In this document: positions 56,601 to 63,955 of the stretch, one piece after another
Numbering within the stretch: position 1 is the stretch's first letter
Layout of the letters: every line of letters starts with the position of its first letter
NCBI RefSeq assembly: GCF_015207605.1
Contig: NZ_JADEWO010000015.1
Span: forward strand, 1-64,000
DNA: 64,000 bases
Source of the DNA: Oculatella sp. LEGE 06141
GTDB taxonomy: Bacteria > Cyanobacteriota > Cyanobacteriia > Elainellales > Elainellaceae
Direction of reading: 5' to 3'
Notes under the pieces: model-generated
The model's input: the letters and a program-made list of their open reading frames with translations, nothing else
The model's database searches: none
What the model was told of the DNA's origin: nothing
Translations under genes and position numbers: made by a program

Positions 56601-56923
56601 ACACAACAGAGAACTTCAAACCCCAACCCTTATCACTTACACCCACCGTTAGTATTCGCACTCAACTTGTCAGTTCCGATCGAGCCGAAGTTCGCATTGC
56701 TGACAATGGGTTGGGCATGTCAGAAGCGGTGCGTCAACGGCTGTTTAATCCATTCTTCACCACAAAGCCCGTCGGTAAAGGTACAGGTATGGGGTTGTCA
56801 ATTAGTTATCAAATCGTGACTGAAAAACATGGCGGTTCATTTACATGTATCTCATCGCCCGGACAAGGGGCTGAATTTATCATTCAAATCCCACTGCGGC
56901 AAACTCAATCGGGCACAGGTTGA
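50609..56923 (+). CDS. Trifunctional Ser/Thr kinase–AAA ATPase–GAF/PAS histidine kinase
   Basis: 2104 residues in the HstK-like layout found in cyanobacteria. The N-terminal Hanks-type kinase has Lys39 (VVIKLL), the catalytic HKDIKPSN with Asp131, and DFS in place of DFG. A predicted AAA/STAND-type ATPase follows, with Walker A GFSGIGKT (Lys337) and Walker B LVVFIDDLQWAD, then a long helical TPR-like region (about 700-1320). After a ten-residue Gln tract (about 1326-1336) come GAF (about 1360-1525), two PAS domains (1540-1790), HisKA with VAHEINNPVNF (His1833) and HATPase (to about 2095). The product presumably integrates two kinds of phosphorylation. DFS instead of DFG may lower magnesium-dependent activity, though this is seen in family members. 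The start ATG 50609 is weakly supported. Confidence 0.93.
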   Translation: MAVKQDFPGYYITEQLYAGTRTLVYRGMREFDRKAVVIKLLRNEFPSFAELVQFQNQYAITKNLNLPGIIQPYSLDSYHNGYLFVMEDVGGISLRQFAKDEPLSFNQFLPIACQLVETLHQLHQHRVIHKDIKPSNILIHPDSLQVKLIDFSISTLLPRETQDIQNPNVLEGTLAYLSPEQTGRMNRGIDYRSDFYSLGVTFFELLTGQMPFQSCDPMELVHCHLAKQPPMIHSLNPLMPPILSEIVAKLMAKTAEDRYQSALGLKHDLEQCLSQYKEKGNLAWFSLGQRDICDRFLIPERLYGRETEVIELLSAFNRVSSGNTELLLVAGFSGIGKTAVVNEVHKPIVRQRGYFIKGKYDQFQRSIPFSAFVQAFRDLMGQLLNETDTQLAQWKTCILEALGENAQVIIEVVPELEQIIGQQPAVPELSGSAAQNRFNRLFQQFIQVFTTADHPLVVFIDDLQWADSASLNLLKLLMDETETGYLLILGAYRDNEVFAAHPLMLTLEEIERANATLNTIVLTPLSSTDINQLVADTLSCTKDLALPLTELVYQKTQGNPFFTSQFLKALHEDDLITFNFNVGHWQCDIAAVRSLALTEDVVEFMALQLQKLSAKTQHVLKLAACIGNQFHLATLATVYEKSQAETAEDLWKAIQEGFIIPTNEVYKFYQNSSLIHRNGSLAESQVDTQRADEQGLMAVRYKFLHDRVQQAAYSLIPDSQKKASHLKIGKLLLQHTPPEALETKIFDIVNQLNQGIEIATQLSEKKETAQLNLIAGRKAKISTAYKAAVEYFAIGLELLSADSWQTDYGLTFGLYRERAECEYLTGHLDPAEKLFDVALHHAQDKFDKADIYAIQMYLKMTQGENIQAGFEAGLKGLSIMGMHLPSTVEEQQAAITAELEKLHTKLKTVRPADLFDRPQMTDPIYKVCMSLLADLWAAAYMGGHQYLSHLSLLLMLNTSLTHGNAEGSGFAYCLYGMSLANQGDYQTAYEFGTLALKLDRHFNSTKFIYKTNNIFAHTINPYNQHLKTNLPLSRQSFQASQEGGDVVFGVWAVSFLIWAMLVKGDRLSDVYAETEKYLSYVQQVNDINMLYAFTLQRQFILNLQDLLPDTDLLHDQNYDDWNQHDVPHINVWRQKRNFEHGINWYCFLKLQLSYLYGRYNDAVQAAKEAEPTLPSNAGFFPIIQYYFYYPLSLAALYPTATSEEKSQYWSVLQQHQHMVKTWADHCPENFQHRYLLLSAEIARISGQRIEALEAYDQAISTAKANEYLNEEAIANELAATFYLEWGKERIAQEYMTEAYYCYARWGSAAKINDLEQRYPQLLAPVLQQQQQQQQQPLIATETIFALSSVNQTSPSSSISNALDLAAVLKASQSLSSEMQLDKLIFTLLDIVIESAGAQKCALMLLQDNRLMLTAVKFAKSCPSTLEAIPVEDSEEIPVNLVNGVKRSLETTVIVDATHHSLLLSDAYIQRNQPRSILCTPILHQGKLLGVLYLENNLATGVFTSDRVELLSLLCTQSAIFLENARLYQQSQAYTQQLERSLNALQISETRLRNLAANVPGMIYQFCLATDGSTCTPYASSGCFELYEVEAEAAMAGTHDLYRMHHPDDRAGVEQAMLHSAQTLTPFVYEWRIITPSGIVKWVQSAAQPERKADGSIVWDGIVIDVSDRKYAEKSLKLTQFAIDRASLPVWWIKPNGQVSYVNAAACRDLGYSQADILQKYVWDFNPDLLPESWGEHWQSLKAEGSFTVETRNVNQLGNSYPVEVRANYLELDGEEYNCAFVNNISERKRAEAQLQQRTQELEQTLQELQTTQTQMIQAEKMSSLGQLVAGVAHEINNPVNFIFGNLTHANAYTKDILGLLELYQKHYPTPHPEIQTEADTIDLGFLLEDLPNLLSSMRIGAERIQKIVASLRTFSRMDEAEVKAINIHDGIDSTLMILQHRLKARPDHSGIAVIKEYSNLPVVECYAGQLNQVFMNVLSNAIDALEEAMDSQKWVAGNTTENFKPQPLSLTPTVSIRTQLVSSDRAEVRIADNGLGMSEAVRQRLFNPFFTTKPVGKGTGMGLSISYQIVTEKHGGSFTCISSPGQGAEFIIQIPLRQTQSGTG

Positions 56924-57059
56924 GCGTCTCTTGTAACCGCAAGTTAATTGATGTTGTGAGAAGTTAACCTTCCAAACCTCTCGCCACCAAGCTGACTCAA
57001 ACGAACTTGGACTGATACTGCGTCTTCAAAACTAATGAACGGCTGCTGGAATAACTAAA

Positions 57060-59825
57060 ATGTTGAACATCATTAACAGTGCCCTATCGTCTAGTCAATA
57101 TATTCCGCATGGTCACTGTTATCTCTGGCAAACGCCACTGGTTGCTCTGCATGTGGTGAGTAATGCACTCATTGCGATCGCTTATTTTTCCATTCCAGCA
57201 CTCTTAATTTACTTTGTAAACAAGCGAAAAGATATTCCCTTTTCAGGCATATTCATGCTGTTTGGGGCATTTATCATTCTCTGCGGTGCTGGGCATCTAT
57301 TCGATATCTGGACGCTCTGGCACCCAGATTACTGGCTGGCTGGTCTTGAACACGCCACAACGGCTCTGGTTTCTTGCATCACAGCCCTGCAAATGGTGAC
57401 GCTGTTACCTCAATTCTTGGCGCTTAAAACCCCTGAACAGCTAGAAGCGATTAACCGAGAATTGCAGCAGGAAATCCTGGAGCGGCAGCGAACCGAAGCA
57501 GAACGCAACCGCGCCTATGAAGAAATGGAATTTCGGGTACAGGAGCGCACGGCTGATCTAAAACAGGCCAATACGGCTCTGCGAGAAAGTGAAGCCCGCT
57601 TTCAGCGGTTGGCCGCTAATGTGCCCGGAATGCTCTACCAATATCAGCAGGCTCCAGACGGTTCAACGTCATTGATCTATGCCTCAGATGCCTGTCGCGA
57701 AATCTATGAACTGGAACCAGAAGCGATGGCAACTGGATATTTTGAAGCCATTTATGCCGACGATCGCCAGCCGCGACAGCTCTTACTGCATCAGTCTGCC
57801 AGAGAACTCCAGGGCTTTGCCCATGAATGGCGCATCGTTGTGCCGTCCGGAGCGGTGAAGTGGATTCAGACGATCTCGAAACCGCGCCGAGAAGCGGATG
57901 GTTCAACGATTTGGGATGGCATTCAGATGGATGTGAGCGATCGCAAACGCACCGAAGACGAGCGCCAACGCATCCAGATAGAACGCCAACAGGTAGAAGC
58001 GAAGTTGCAGAAGGAGCGAGAATGCCTTAAAGCGATATTAGACAGTTTGTCTGACGGCATTGTTGCCTGTGACGAAGACAGACAGCTAATGCTGTTTAAT
58101 AACGCCACCCGCGAATTTCATGGTTTACCCGAAGCTGCTTTGCCAGCAGAGCAGTGGACAGAATACTTCGACCTGTATTTAGGTGACGGCATAACGCCCA
58201 TGCCAATGCACGAAATCCCCCTATTTCGAGCGTTTGAGGGAGAAATTGTGCATGAGAGTGAAATGGTGATTGCGCCAAAGCAGGGGAAACTGCGTACGTT
58301 ACTGGCCAGCGGACGGGCGTTTTTTGACGCGGCTGGAAACAAACTGGGTGCCGTAGTAGCCATGCATGATATTAGCGAGCGAAAACAAGCCGAAAGCGCC
58401 TTGCAGGAAGCATTACGAGAAACAAAGTACCAGTCTCGCCTATTGCGAACGGTACTCGACTCGACGCAGGACTGGATTTTTGCTAAAGACAAAGACTTCC
58501 GCTACATCCTGGTCAATCGCAGCTACGCAGACGCAATCAATCAATCGATTGAGTCCATCCTTGGCAAGGATGATCTAGAGTTAGGCTTCTCGAAAGAGTT
58601 AGTCTTTGGCAATCCGGCAGCAGGCATTCGGGGATTCCGCACAGATGATCAGGCAGCTCTGATGGGCAAAGTCATCCATAATCCCTACGATCCAGCTACG
58701 GTAGCCGATGGCTCAACGCGAATCCTTGATACAAGCAAAACCCCGTTGTACGACTCAGACGAAACTATTTTCGCTGTGCTGGGGAGTAGCCGTGATATTA
58801 CCGATCGCCACAATGCAGAAAAGGCATTACGTCGTTCTGAAGCTGAACTCAAAGAGAAAGCAGAAGAGTTGGAGCAAACGCTGCGGACGCTACGGCTTAC
58901 TCAGATGCAAATGATTCAAGCCGAAAAAATGTCTGGTTTGGGTCAGCTTGTTGCCGGGATTGCTCACGAAATCAACAATCCAGTCAACTTTATTCATGGC
59001 AACATCACTCCGACGGGGGAATATACGCAAGATTTATTGCATCTGCTGGAACTGTATCAAGCTCAAGTACCGCAACCCACTCCAGAGATCCATACATTCA
59101 TTGAGAACATTGATCTGGAATTTCTCAAACAGGATTTGCCCAAATTGCTGGATTCGATGAAGATGGGAACCCAACGCATTCGAGAAATTGTGTTGTCGCT
59201 ACGCAACTTCTCGCGGCTGGATGAAGCTGAGATCAAAGCAGTTGATTTGCATGAAGGCATAGACAACACGCTCACTATTTTGGGCAATCGCCTCAACGCA
59301 AAAGCAGGACAGCCTGACATTCAAATTGTTAGACAGTATGGCGATCTGCCTCTGGTAGAGTGCTATGCCGGACAGTTAAATCAGGTGTTTATGAACATTT
59401 TGAATAATGCGATCGAGGCTCTTGAGCAACCGTCCTGTTTTGCGAACAACGTAGGAGGAAGTTCTCAGCTCTCAGGTGCAAACGAATGGCAAAACAAATC
59501 GTCTCACGCCTCATGTCTCCCGCTTCATCGTCCGTCTATTCTCATCCGCACTCAAGTGGTTGCGTCTCACCAGGTGCAGATTTGTATTGCAGACAATGGA
59601 CTGGGAATGTCAGCCGAAGTGCAGCAAAAAGTGTTTGATCCATTTTTTACAACGAAACCCATTGGTAAAGGTACGGGAATGGGATTAGCCATTTGCTATC
59701 AAATTGTGGAGCAGCACCAGGGCAGCATTGAAGTTAGTTCTGTTCCAGGCCAGGGCACCGAGGTGCATGTTACGCTACCACGTTACCTAATTCCGCCAGA
59801 CTCAATCGAGATGTTGGAGAGTTAA
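57060..59825 (+). CDS. Ethylene-receptor-like (Etr1-type) sensor histidine kinase
   Basis: The N-terminal domain (about residues 15-110, three helices) strongly resembles the ethylene-binding domain of ETR1 and cyanobacterial Etr1: YIPHGHCYLW, ALIAIAYFSIPALLIYFV and GAFIILCGAGHLFDIWTLWH. The copper ligands correspond to Cys75 and His79. The position equivalent to Asp25 of ETR1, seven residues before Tyr42, is Asn35 here. Then come a coiled coil, three PAS domains (about 180-300, 315-435, 455-585), HisKA with IAHEINNPVNF (His636) and HATPase. The output is not encoded alongside. It starts 136 bp after the preceding kinase on the same strand. Confidence 0.92.
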   Translation: MLNIINSALSSSQYIPHGHCYLWQTPLVALHVVSNALIAIAYFSIPALLIYFVNKRKDIPFSGIFMLFGAFIILCGAGHLFDIWTLWHPDYWLAGLEHATTALVSCITALQMVTLLPQFLALKTPEQLEAINRELQQEILERQRTEAERNRAYEEMEFRVQERTADLKQANTALRESEARFQRLAANVPGMLYQYQQAPDGSTSLIYASDACREIYELEPEAMATGYFEAIYADDRQPRQLLLHQSARELQGFAHEWRIVVPSGAVKWIQTISKPRREADGSTIWDGIQMDVSDRKRTEDERQRIQIERQQVEAKLQKERECLKAILDSLSDGIVACDEDRQLMLFNNATREFHGLPEAALPAEQWTEYFDLYLGDGITPMPMHEIPLFRAFEGEIVHESEMVIAPKQGKLRTLLASGRAFFDAAGNKLGAVVAMHDISERKQAESALQEALRETKYQSRLLRTVLDSTQDWIFAKDKDFRYILVNRSYADAINQSIESILGKDDLELGFSKELVFGNPAAGIRGFRTDDQAALMGKVIHNPYDPATVADGSTRILDTSKTPLYDSDETIFAVLGSSRDITDRHNAEKALRRSEAELKEKAEELEQTLRTLRLTQMQMIQAEKMSGLGQLVAGIAHEINNPVNFIHGNITPTGEYTQDLLHLLELYQAQVPQPTPEIHTFIENIDLEFLKQDLPKLLDSMKMGTQRIREIVLSLRNFSRLDEAEIKAVDLHEGIDNTLTILGNRLNAKAGQPDIQIVRQYGDLPLVECYAGQLNQVFMNILNNAIEALEQPSCFANNVGGSSQLSGANEWQNKSSHASCLPLHRPSILIRTQVVASHQVQICIADNGLGMSAEVQQKVFDPFFTTKPIGKGTGMGLAICYQIVEQHQGSIEVSSVPGQGTEVHVTLPRYLIPPDSIEMLES

Positions 59826-60084
59826 GCGAGTCAATTGCCGATAGCATTCAAACAAGGCGTTGCCTGTCAACACTTTAAAAAACCGTCCATCTCTGCTGAG
59901 TGAAACTCCGTGATTCTAATTTTGGTGGGCGATCGCCTATCTGCCATCCCGATCAAGCACAGGTGCAGTACAAGTTCATTGTTCATTCATTGCCCTCCCA
60001 AAACGAAGGCAGCGTGAGCCATCCCTCTTCTGCTCACAGCAGCAACCCATACAATATCCTGACATTAGTACACTGGTCATTCGT

Positions 60085-60107
60085 CCATTGGTCGAATCAA
60101 CCAATGG
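60085..60107. terminator. 8-bp hairpin between convergent kinases
   Basis: CCATTGGT and ACCAATGG flank a 7-nt loop CGAATCA. It lies between the ends of two convergent genes (59825 and 60125). The remaining gap has no gene. Confidence 0.5.
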
Positions 60108-60124
60108 TATGTGGATTTCTGAGC

Positions 60125-61468
60125 CTATTGGGGTGAGTAGGGTAACAGTACGGTGAAAGTGGTGCCTTGATGGATAATACTATCTACCTGAATGTGCCCC
60201 TGGTGGTTGTCAACAATCACTTTAGCGATCGCCAATCCTAAGCCTGACCCGGTACTGTAACTCGCCTTGTCATTGGTTTTTAATCCGGCATGGGTACGCG
60301 ATGGGTCAACGCGGTAAAAACGATCGAATAAATGCGGAACGGCTTCTTCAGGAATGCCAATTCCAGTGTCGTTCACTTGTACCTGGATCATATGCATTCC
60401 CTGATGTTTGTTACGCTGTAACGCTATATCAACGGTTCCGGCGGTTGGCGTATATTGCACAGCATTGCTCACCAGATTGGTAAACAGCCGAATTAACTGA
60501 TCGCGATCGCCCTGCATTGAATACAGCGATTCTGGTTCCTCCCCGGCTTGTTGGCTCGCTAGCGAAAGACGAATGTTCTTTTCGGTGGCGATTACCTGCT
60601 GTTCTTCAAGTACCTCCAACAGCAGTTCATCCAGGGCTACTGCATCAGCGCGGCGCGGTGCAATGCCGCTATCCTGACGAGCCAAAAACAGCAAGTCATC
60701 TACTAACCGCCCCAGGCGACGGGTCAACCGCTCCACCACCTGTAATTGCTGTTGCTGAAATTCGGGTTCTGGATCGGCCAGCGCCACCTGAACGTTTGTT
60801 TGAATTACAGCGATCGGATTGCGTAGCTCATGCGATGCATCTGCTGTAAACTGCTTCAGACGCTGATAGGAATCGCGCACCGGAGCCATTGCCAACCCCG
60901 ACAAAAACCACCCGATAGCCGCGATCGCTCCTACCATTAACCCGGTGCCAACACTCAAATCCCGGATCAGTTGTCGGGTGGGTTTGGTGACTTCAAACCA
61001 GGGATGGCTAACGCGCAAATATCCCAACACCTGCCGTCCCACCTGCACCCGCTGCGTCACCTGCCGCAGCAGTTGATCGTCGGTTTGGTGAACCGTTTCT
61101 TCAGGGCTGTCGGTGTGTAAAGGCGTATCTAAGGGCGTTGCCAGTGTAGACCACAGCAGTTCTCCTGTGGGGCTAAACCATTCCAGATCAATGTGGTCGT
61201 CTTCAACGGTGTCAGCGTTATCACGAAAGCTGGCTTCAAAGTTGATACGAAGCGGTGGATCAAACCCTACGGTATCGGCATTGGGTGCCATTGGTTCAAT
61301 TACAAGCGATCGCTGCACCACCTCTACAACGTGATTTAGCGTGTCGTCAATGCGTTCAATCAACGTACTGCGAACGTAAACATAAAATCCGCTGGCAAAG
61401 ATCAGCAGCAATATTGCTGTAACTGTCGTGTACCAGAGCGCCAAACGCCGCCGAGTTGCTTGAAACAT
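60125..61468 (-). CDS. Membrane sensor histidine kinase (RppB-like)
   Basis: A two-TM kinase: TM1 about residues 11-33, TM2 about 173-195, with a periplasmic sensor domain of about 140 residues between them. The HisKA site is ASHELRNPIA with His213, and the HATPase has NLVSNAVQYTPTAG, DTGIGIPEEA and GSGLGLAIAK. The N-terminal sequence (RRRLALWYTTVTAILLLIFASGFYVYVR) and the architecture resemble cyanobacterial RppB. Its cognate receiver is not encoded adjacent; the MFS gene lies 49 bp upstream on the same strand, so the pair forms a probable operon. Sensing of metals or redox is known for RppB-like proteins, but the stimulus here is not known. Confidence 0.9.
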   Translation of the reverse strand: MFQATRRRLALWYTTVTAILLLIFASGFYVYVRSTLIERIDDTLNHVVEVVQRSLVIEPMAPNADTVGFDPPLRINFEASFRDNADTVEDDHIDLEWFSPTGELLWSTLATPLDTPLHTDSPEETVHQTDDQLLRQVTQRVQVGRQVLGYLRVSHPWFEVTKPTRQLIRDLSVGTGLMVGAIAAIGWFLSGLAMAPVRDSYQRLKQFTADASHELRNPIAVIQTNVQVALADPEPEFQQQQLQVVERLTRRLGRLVDDLLFLARQDSGIAPRRADAVALDELLLEVLEEQQVIATEKNIRLSLASQQAGEEPESLYSMQGDRDQLIRLFTNLVSNAVQYTPTAGTVDIALQRNKHQGMHMIQVQVNDTGIGIPEEAVPHLFDRFYRVDPSRTHAGLKTNDKASYSTGSGLGLAIAKVIVDNHQGHIQVDSIIHQGTTFTVLLPYSPQ

Positions 61469-61517
61469 TAGAAATGGATCGATTGGGTTATTATTCTCAC
61501 CTTAGCGATTCAAAGCA

Positions 61518-62768
61518 CTACGATCGCAACCGAGACGGCACTTCCCGCCAAAACAGCGGAATGGCAACCAGTCCGGCAATGAACTGAATGCCACCAAAGA
61601 TTAGGAGCGATGTGCCAAATCCAAACCGCAGTAGCTCTCCAAAGACGACGCTACCCACACCAAATCCGGTAAACAGGGCAAACACCTTCAGCCCCATCGT
61701 TTGCCCCAGTTTATCGTCGTCTCCTAAGTCCGTCACAATGCCGACAAACAGCGGTTGAGTCAGATCGTAGCCCAATGATAAAACCAGAACAGCCAGCGTC
61801 GTGCCAATGGCAGGAATATCCAAAATCATGGCCAGTCCAGCCAGCGCTGCCATCATTAACCCGATCGGAATCAGCCAGCGCCGCCCCCAGCGATCGACTG
61901 CTTTACCAATTAAATAATTTAACAGCAGGCCAGGAACACCATACCCCAAAATAGTTAAACCAATGCTGAGCGCATCCATGCTGTAGCGTTGTGATAAATA
62001 CAGCCCCAGCCAGGTATACACACCCGAATGATAAATTCCGTTCCATAGCACGTACACATAGGTACGCTGTCCTCGAAAGTGAGCGAGAACCTGACTATAG
62101 CCGCTAAAAAGCTGACGAACAGACGGCAATTTCTCGACTTTAGGTGTATCAAACAGGGCACCATAGGGTTGCAGTCGCCAAAGAACGACAGCGGCGAGCG
62201 CCGCCGTTCCCACAAACAGCGATCGCCAGCCCACGAATGGCTCAAGAATGGCACCTCCTGCCGATCCGGCTGCCATGCCGCCTTCCATTGCAGCAAATAC
62301 TAGACCCAGCCGATTTCCCCGTTGCTCGAAAGGAAACAAATCGCCAATCAACGCAAAGGTGAGCGGAATGACGCCACTGGCTCCAATACCAGTAAGCAAT
62401 CTCCAGGTAGCCATTTGTCCAGCAGTTTGTGCCGTTGCTGTTAAAGCAGTACAGACCACAAAAATCGCTAGAGAGATGCGAATAATAGACCAGCGACCGC
62501 ATCGATCGGATAGTATTCCATACAACAATGCCATCAGGGCATAAGACAACATGTAAGCCGGAACAATAAAACCGATCTCCTGCACGGGAACATTAAACAC
62601 CTCAGCTAGGCGGGGAATCAGGGGAGCAATCATGTATCCCTGCAAAAAGATTAGCCCCGCCGCTGTAGACAGCAGCCAAAACAGATGGTTATGTTGCCTC
62701 AGGCGAACCACCTGATCTGCCGCTTCAGTGTGGGGCAAATGTTCAACAGATTTCTTGCGATCAGGCAT
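61518..62768 (-). CDS. MFS transporter
   Basis: A 416-residue 12-TM transporter of the major facilitator superfamily. The MFS motif A-like loop between TM2 and TM3 is GILSDRCGRWSIIRISL, and a second copy lies in the C-terminal half (IGKAVDRWGRRWLIPIGL). The N-terminus has a His-rich cytoplasmic tail. A drug or metabolite efflux role is likely. It precedes the RppB-like kinase in an apparent operon; direct repeats upstream (62890-62926) may be the regulator site. Confidence 0.93.
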   Translation of the reverse strand: MPDRKKSVEHLPHTEAADQVVRLRQHNHLFWLLSTAAGLIFLQGYMIAPLIPRLAEVFNVPVQEIGFIVPAYMLSYALMALLYGILSDRCGRWSIIRISLAIFVVCTALTATAQTAGQMATWRLLTGIGASGVIPLTFALIGDLFPFEQRGNRLGLVFAAMEGGMAAGSAGGAILEPFVGWRSLFVGTAALAAVVLWRLQPYGALFDTPKVEKLPSVRQLFSGYSQVLAHFRGQRTYVYVLWNGIYHSGVYTWLGLYLSQRYSMDALSIGLTILGYGVPGLLLNYLIGKAVDRWGRRWLIPIGLMMAALAGLAMILDIPAIGTTLAVLVLSLGYDLTQPLFVGIVTDLGDDDKLGQTMGLKVFALFTGFGVGSVVFGELLRFGFGTSLLIFGGIQFIAGLVAIPLFWREVPSRLRS

Positions 62769-62889
62769 GAATTTTTATAGAAAAACTGCTTTCCCTGCCA
62801 GCGATTGTTGTTTCACAACTTGAGCAAACAGACGGCTACGAACCCAACAAACACTGGAGCAGGTGATAACTTCAAAAAGTTACGGTTTC

Positions 62890-62926
62890 ATGACAATTTT
62901 ATGACAATTTCATGACAATGATGACA
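62890..62926. promoter_or_regulatory. ATGACAA direct repeats at 11-bp spacing (OmpR-type site)
   Basis: ATGACAA occurs at 62890, 62901 and 62912, each 11 bp apart (about one helical turn), with a further ATGACA at 62921. On the coding strand of the MFS-kinase operon these read TTGTCAT. The spacing is typical of OmpR-family response-regulator binding sites, and the operon downstream encodes such a system's kinase. ATGACAA also resembles the half-site of CusR-type metal-responsive regulators. It lies about 120 bp before the MFS ATG. Confidence 0.55.
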
Positions 62927-63021
62927 TCGTCGATCGCTTTCCTATCGATTCAAGCCAGCGGTGACAGACAAGCTTCAACTCAACCACGGCTCTCAACCGT
63001 CTGCTGCTTTGAACTTAGCTC

Positions 63022-63363
63022 TTATTCGGTCAGGATGATAACGACGCCAATTCTAGAGACGAAGCCAGAAATTACGGTGTAGGGCATCAGGGTTAATGTA
63101 CTGCCCCTGCCGCAACACCCCAAACAACATTTGAAGCCCTCCCAGTATCACCACAGTAAACAACGCCAATCTGGTATCGAGATGACAAACCGTCAGTGCC
63201 GCAATCACGGTCGTCATTACCACAGTCATTACCACAGTCATTGGCTCGATGGAATCTGAAACGTTGGTCGGGGTACCGTAACAAAGCCGACACAAATTGC
63301 GCCATACAGCCCTGCGATCGCCCCTAACACCCAACACCCAACACCTAAACGCTCAAGCACCAT
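63022..63363 (-). pseudogene. Degenerate SulP/BicA-type anion transporter fragment
   Basis: Reading on the minus strand, three frames together reconstruct a stretch of the SulP core: AIAGLYGAICVGFVT, then YGTPTNVSDSIEPMTVVM and TTVIAALT, then FTVVILGGLQMLFGVL, then LTLMPYTVISGFVSRIGVV before a stop at 63022. Intact BicA/SulP proteins carry GTPT, TGPMTVVM and MPYTVISGFMSGIG at matching spacing. Frameshifts separate the parts and TVVM is duplicated (TVVMTVVM). Both ends of the original gene are missing. It is a decayed bicarbonate or sulfate transporter remnant. Confidence 0.75.
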
Positions 63364-63479
63364 TGCTCAAAAATTGCTCAAAAAAATAGGACGCACCGTT
63401 GCGTCCCACCAATCCGCATTACTCAACCAAGTAATAGCACCTCTGAAATTTTGGAGAAATTCTAGAGACCGAACTCAGC

Positions 63480-63668
63480 TTACGCTTGATCGATCACTCG
63501 TTTTGCATCATCTTTAACATCTTCAACTGAATGGCGAAGTGCCGCTTCAGATTGTTTCGCTCTACCTTCGGCTTTATCTTTCGGGTCGCCAGTGACTTCC
63601 CCAGCAAACTCTTGAGCCTTGCCTTCGATATTCTTAGCAGTGGCCTCTATTCTATCTTCAATACTCAT
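63480..63668 (-). CDS. CsbD family stress protein
   Basis: A 62-residue, highly charged protein of the CsbD family (MSIEDRIEATAKNIEGKAQE, then GDPKDKAEGRAKQSEA), related to general stress proteins of unknown biochemical role, often induced by osmotic or redox stress. GGAGG precedes the ATG by a suitable distance on the minus strand. A single gene with its own upstream AT-rich region. Confidence 0.88.
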   Translation of the reverse strand: MSIEDRIEATAKNIEGKAQEFAGEVTGDPKDKAEGRAKQSEAALRHSVEDVKDDAKRVIDQA

Positions 63669-63915
63669 TTAGTAAGCCTCCAAAGGTTGAACGTTGTTTA
63701 TTTTGAGGTAGAAGCGGTTTATTGCTTCGTTTATGCTCCTAATGTAATTAAAATAATTGCGTTTTGGTTCTGCCCAAAGAAATATTGTGCATCTGTCCAG
63801 GGACATTGACGGCTACATTTAGTCCTTAATAATGAAAGGGGCTGAATCGCTGTCAGTGTCTGCCTTCTGTATCCAGTTGATTTTCAAAAGAGTTGATCCA
63901 ATTTAATTTCAAGGA

Positions 63916-63955
63916 TTGCATCAGTCAAACGGATGATTATAATGAAACCGTTTGA
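63916..63955 (+). promoter_or_regulatory. Promoter with overlapping operator-like dyad, pointing out of the window
   Basis: TTGCAT (63916-63921) and TATAAT (63938-63943) are spaced by 16 bp, a good sigma-70-type promoter. An 8-bp dyad, TCAAACGG (63925-63932) with CCGTTTGA (63948-63955), flanks the -10 element, as expected for a repressor site. The gene driven lies beyond the right edge. The remaining 63669-63915 shows no gene. Confidence 0.55.
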
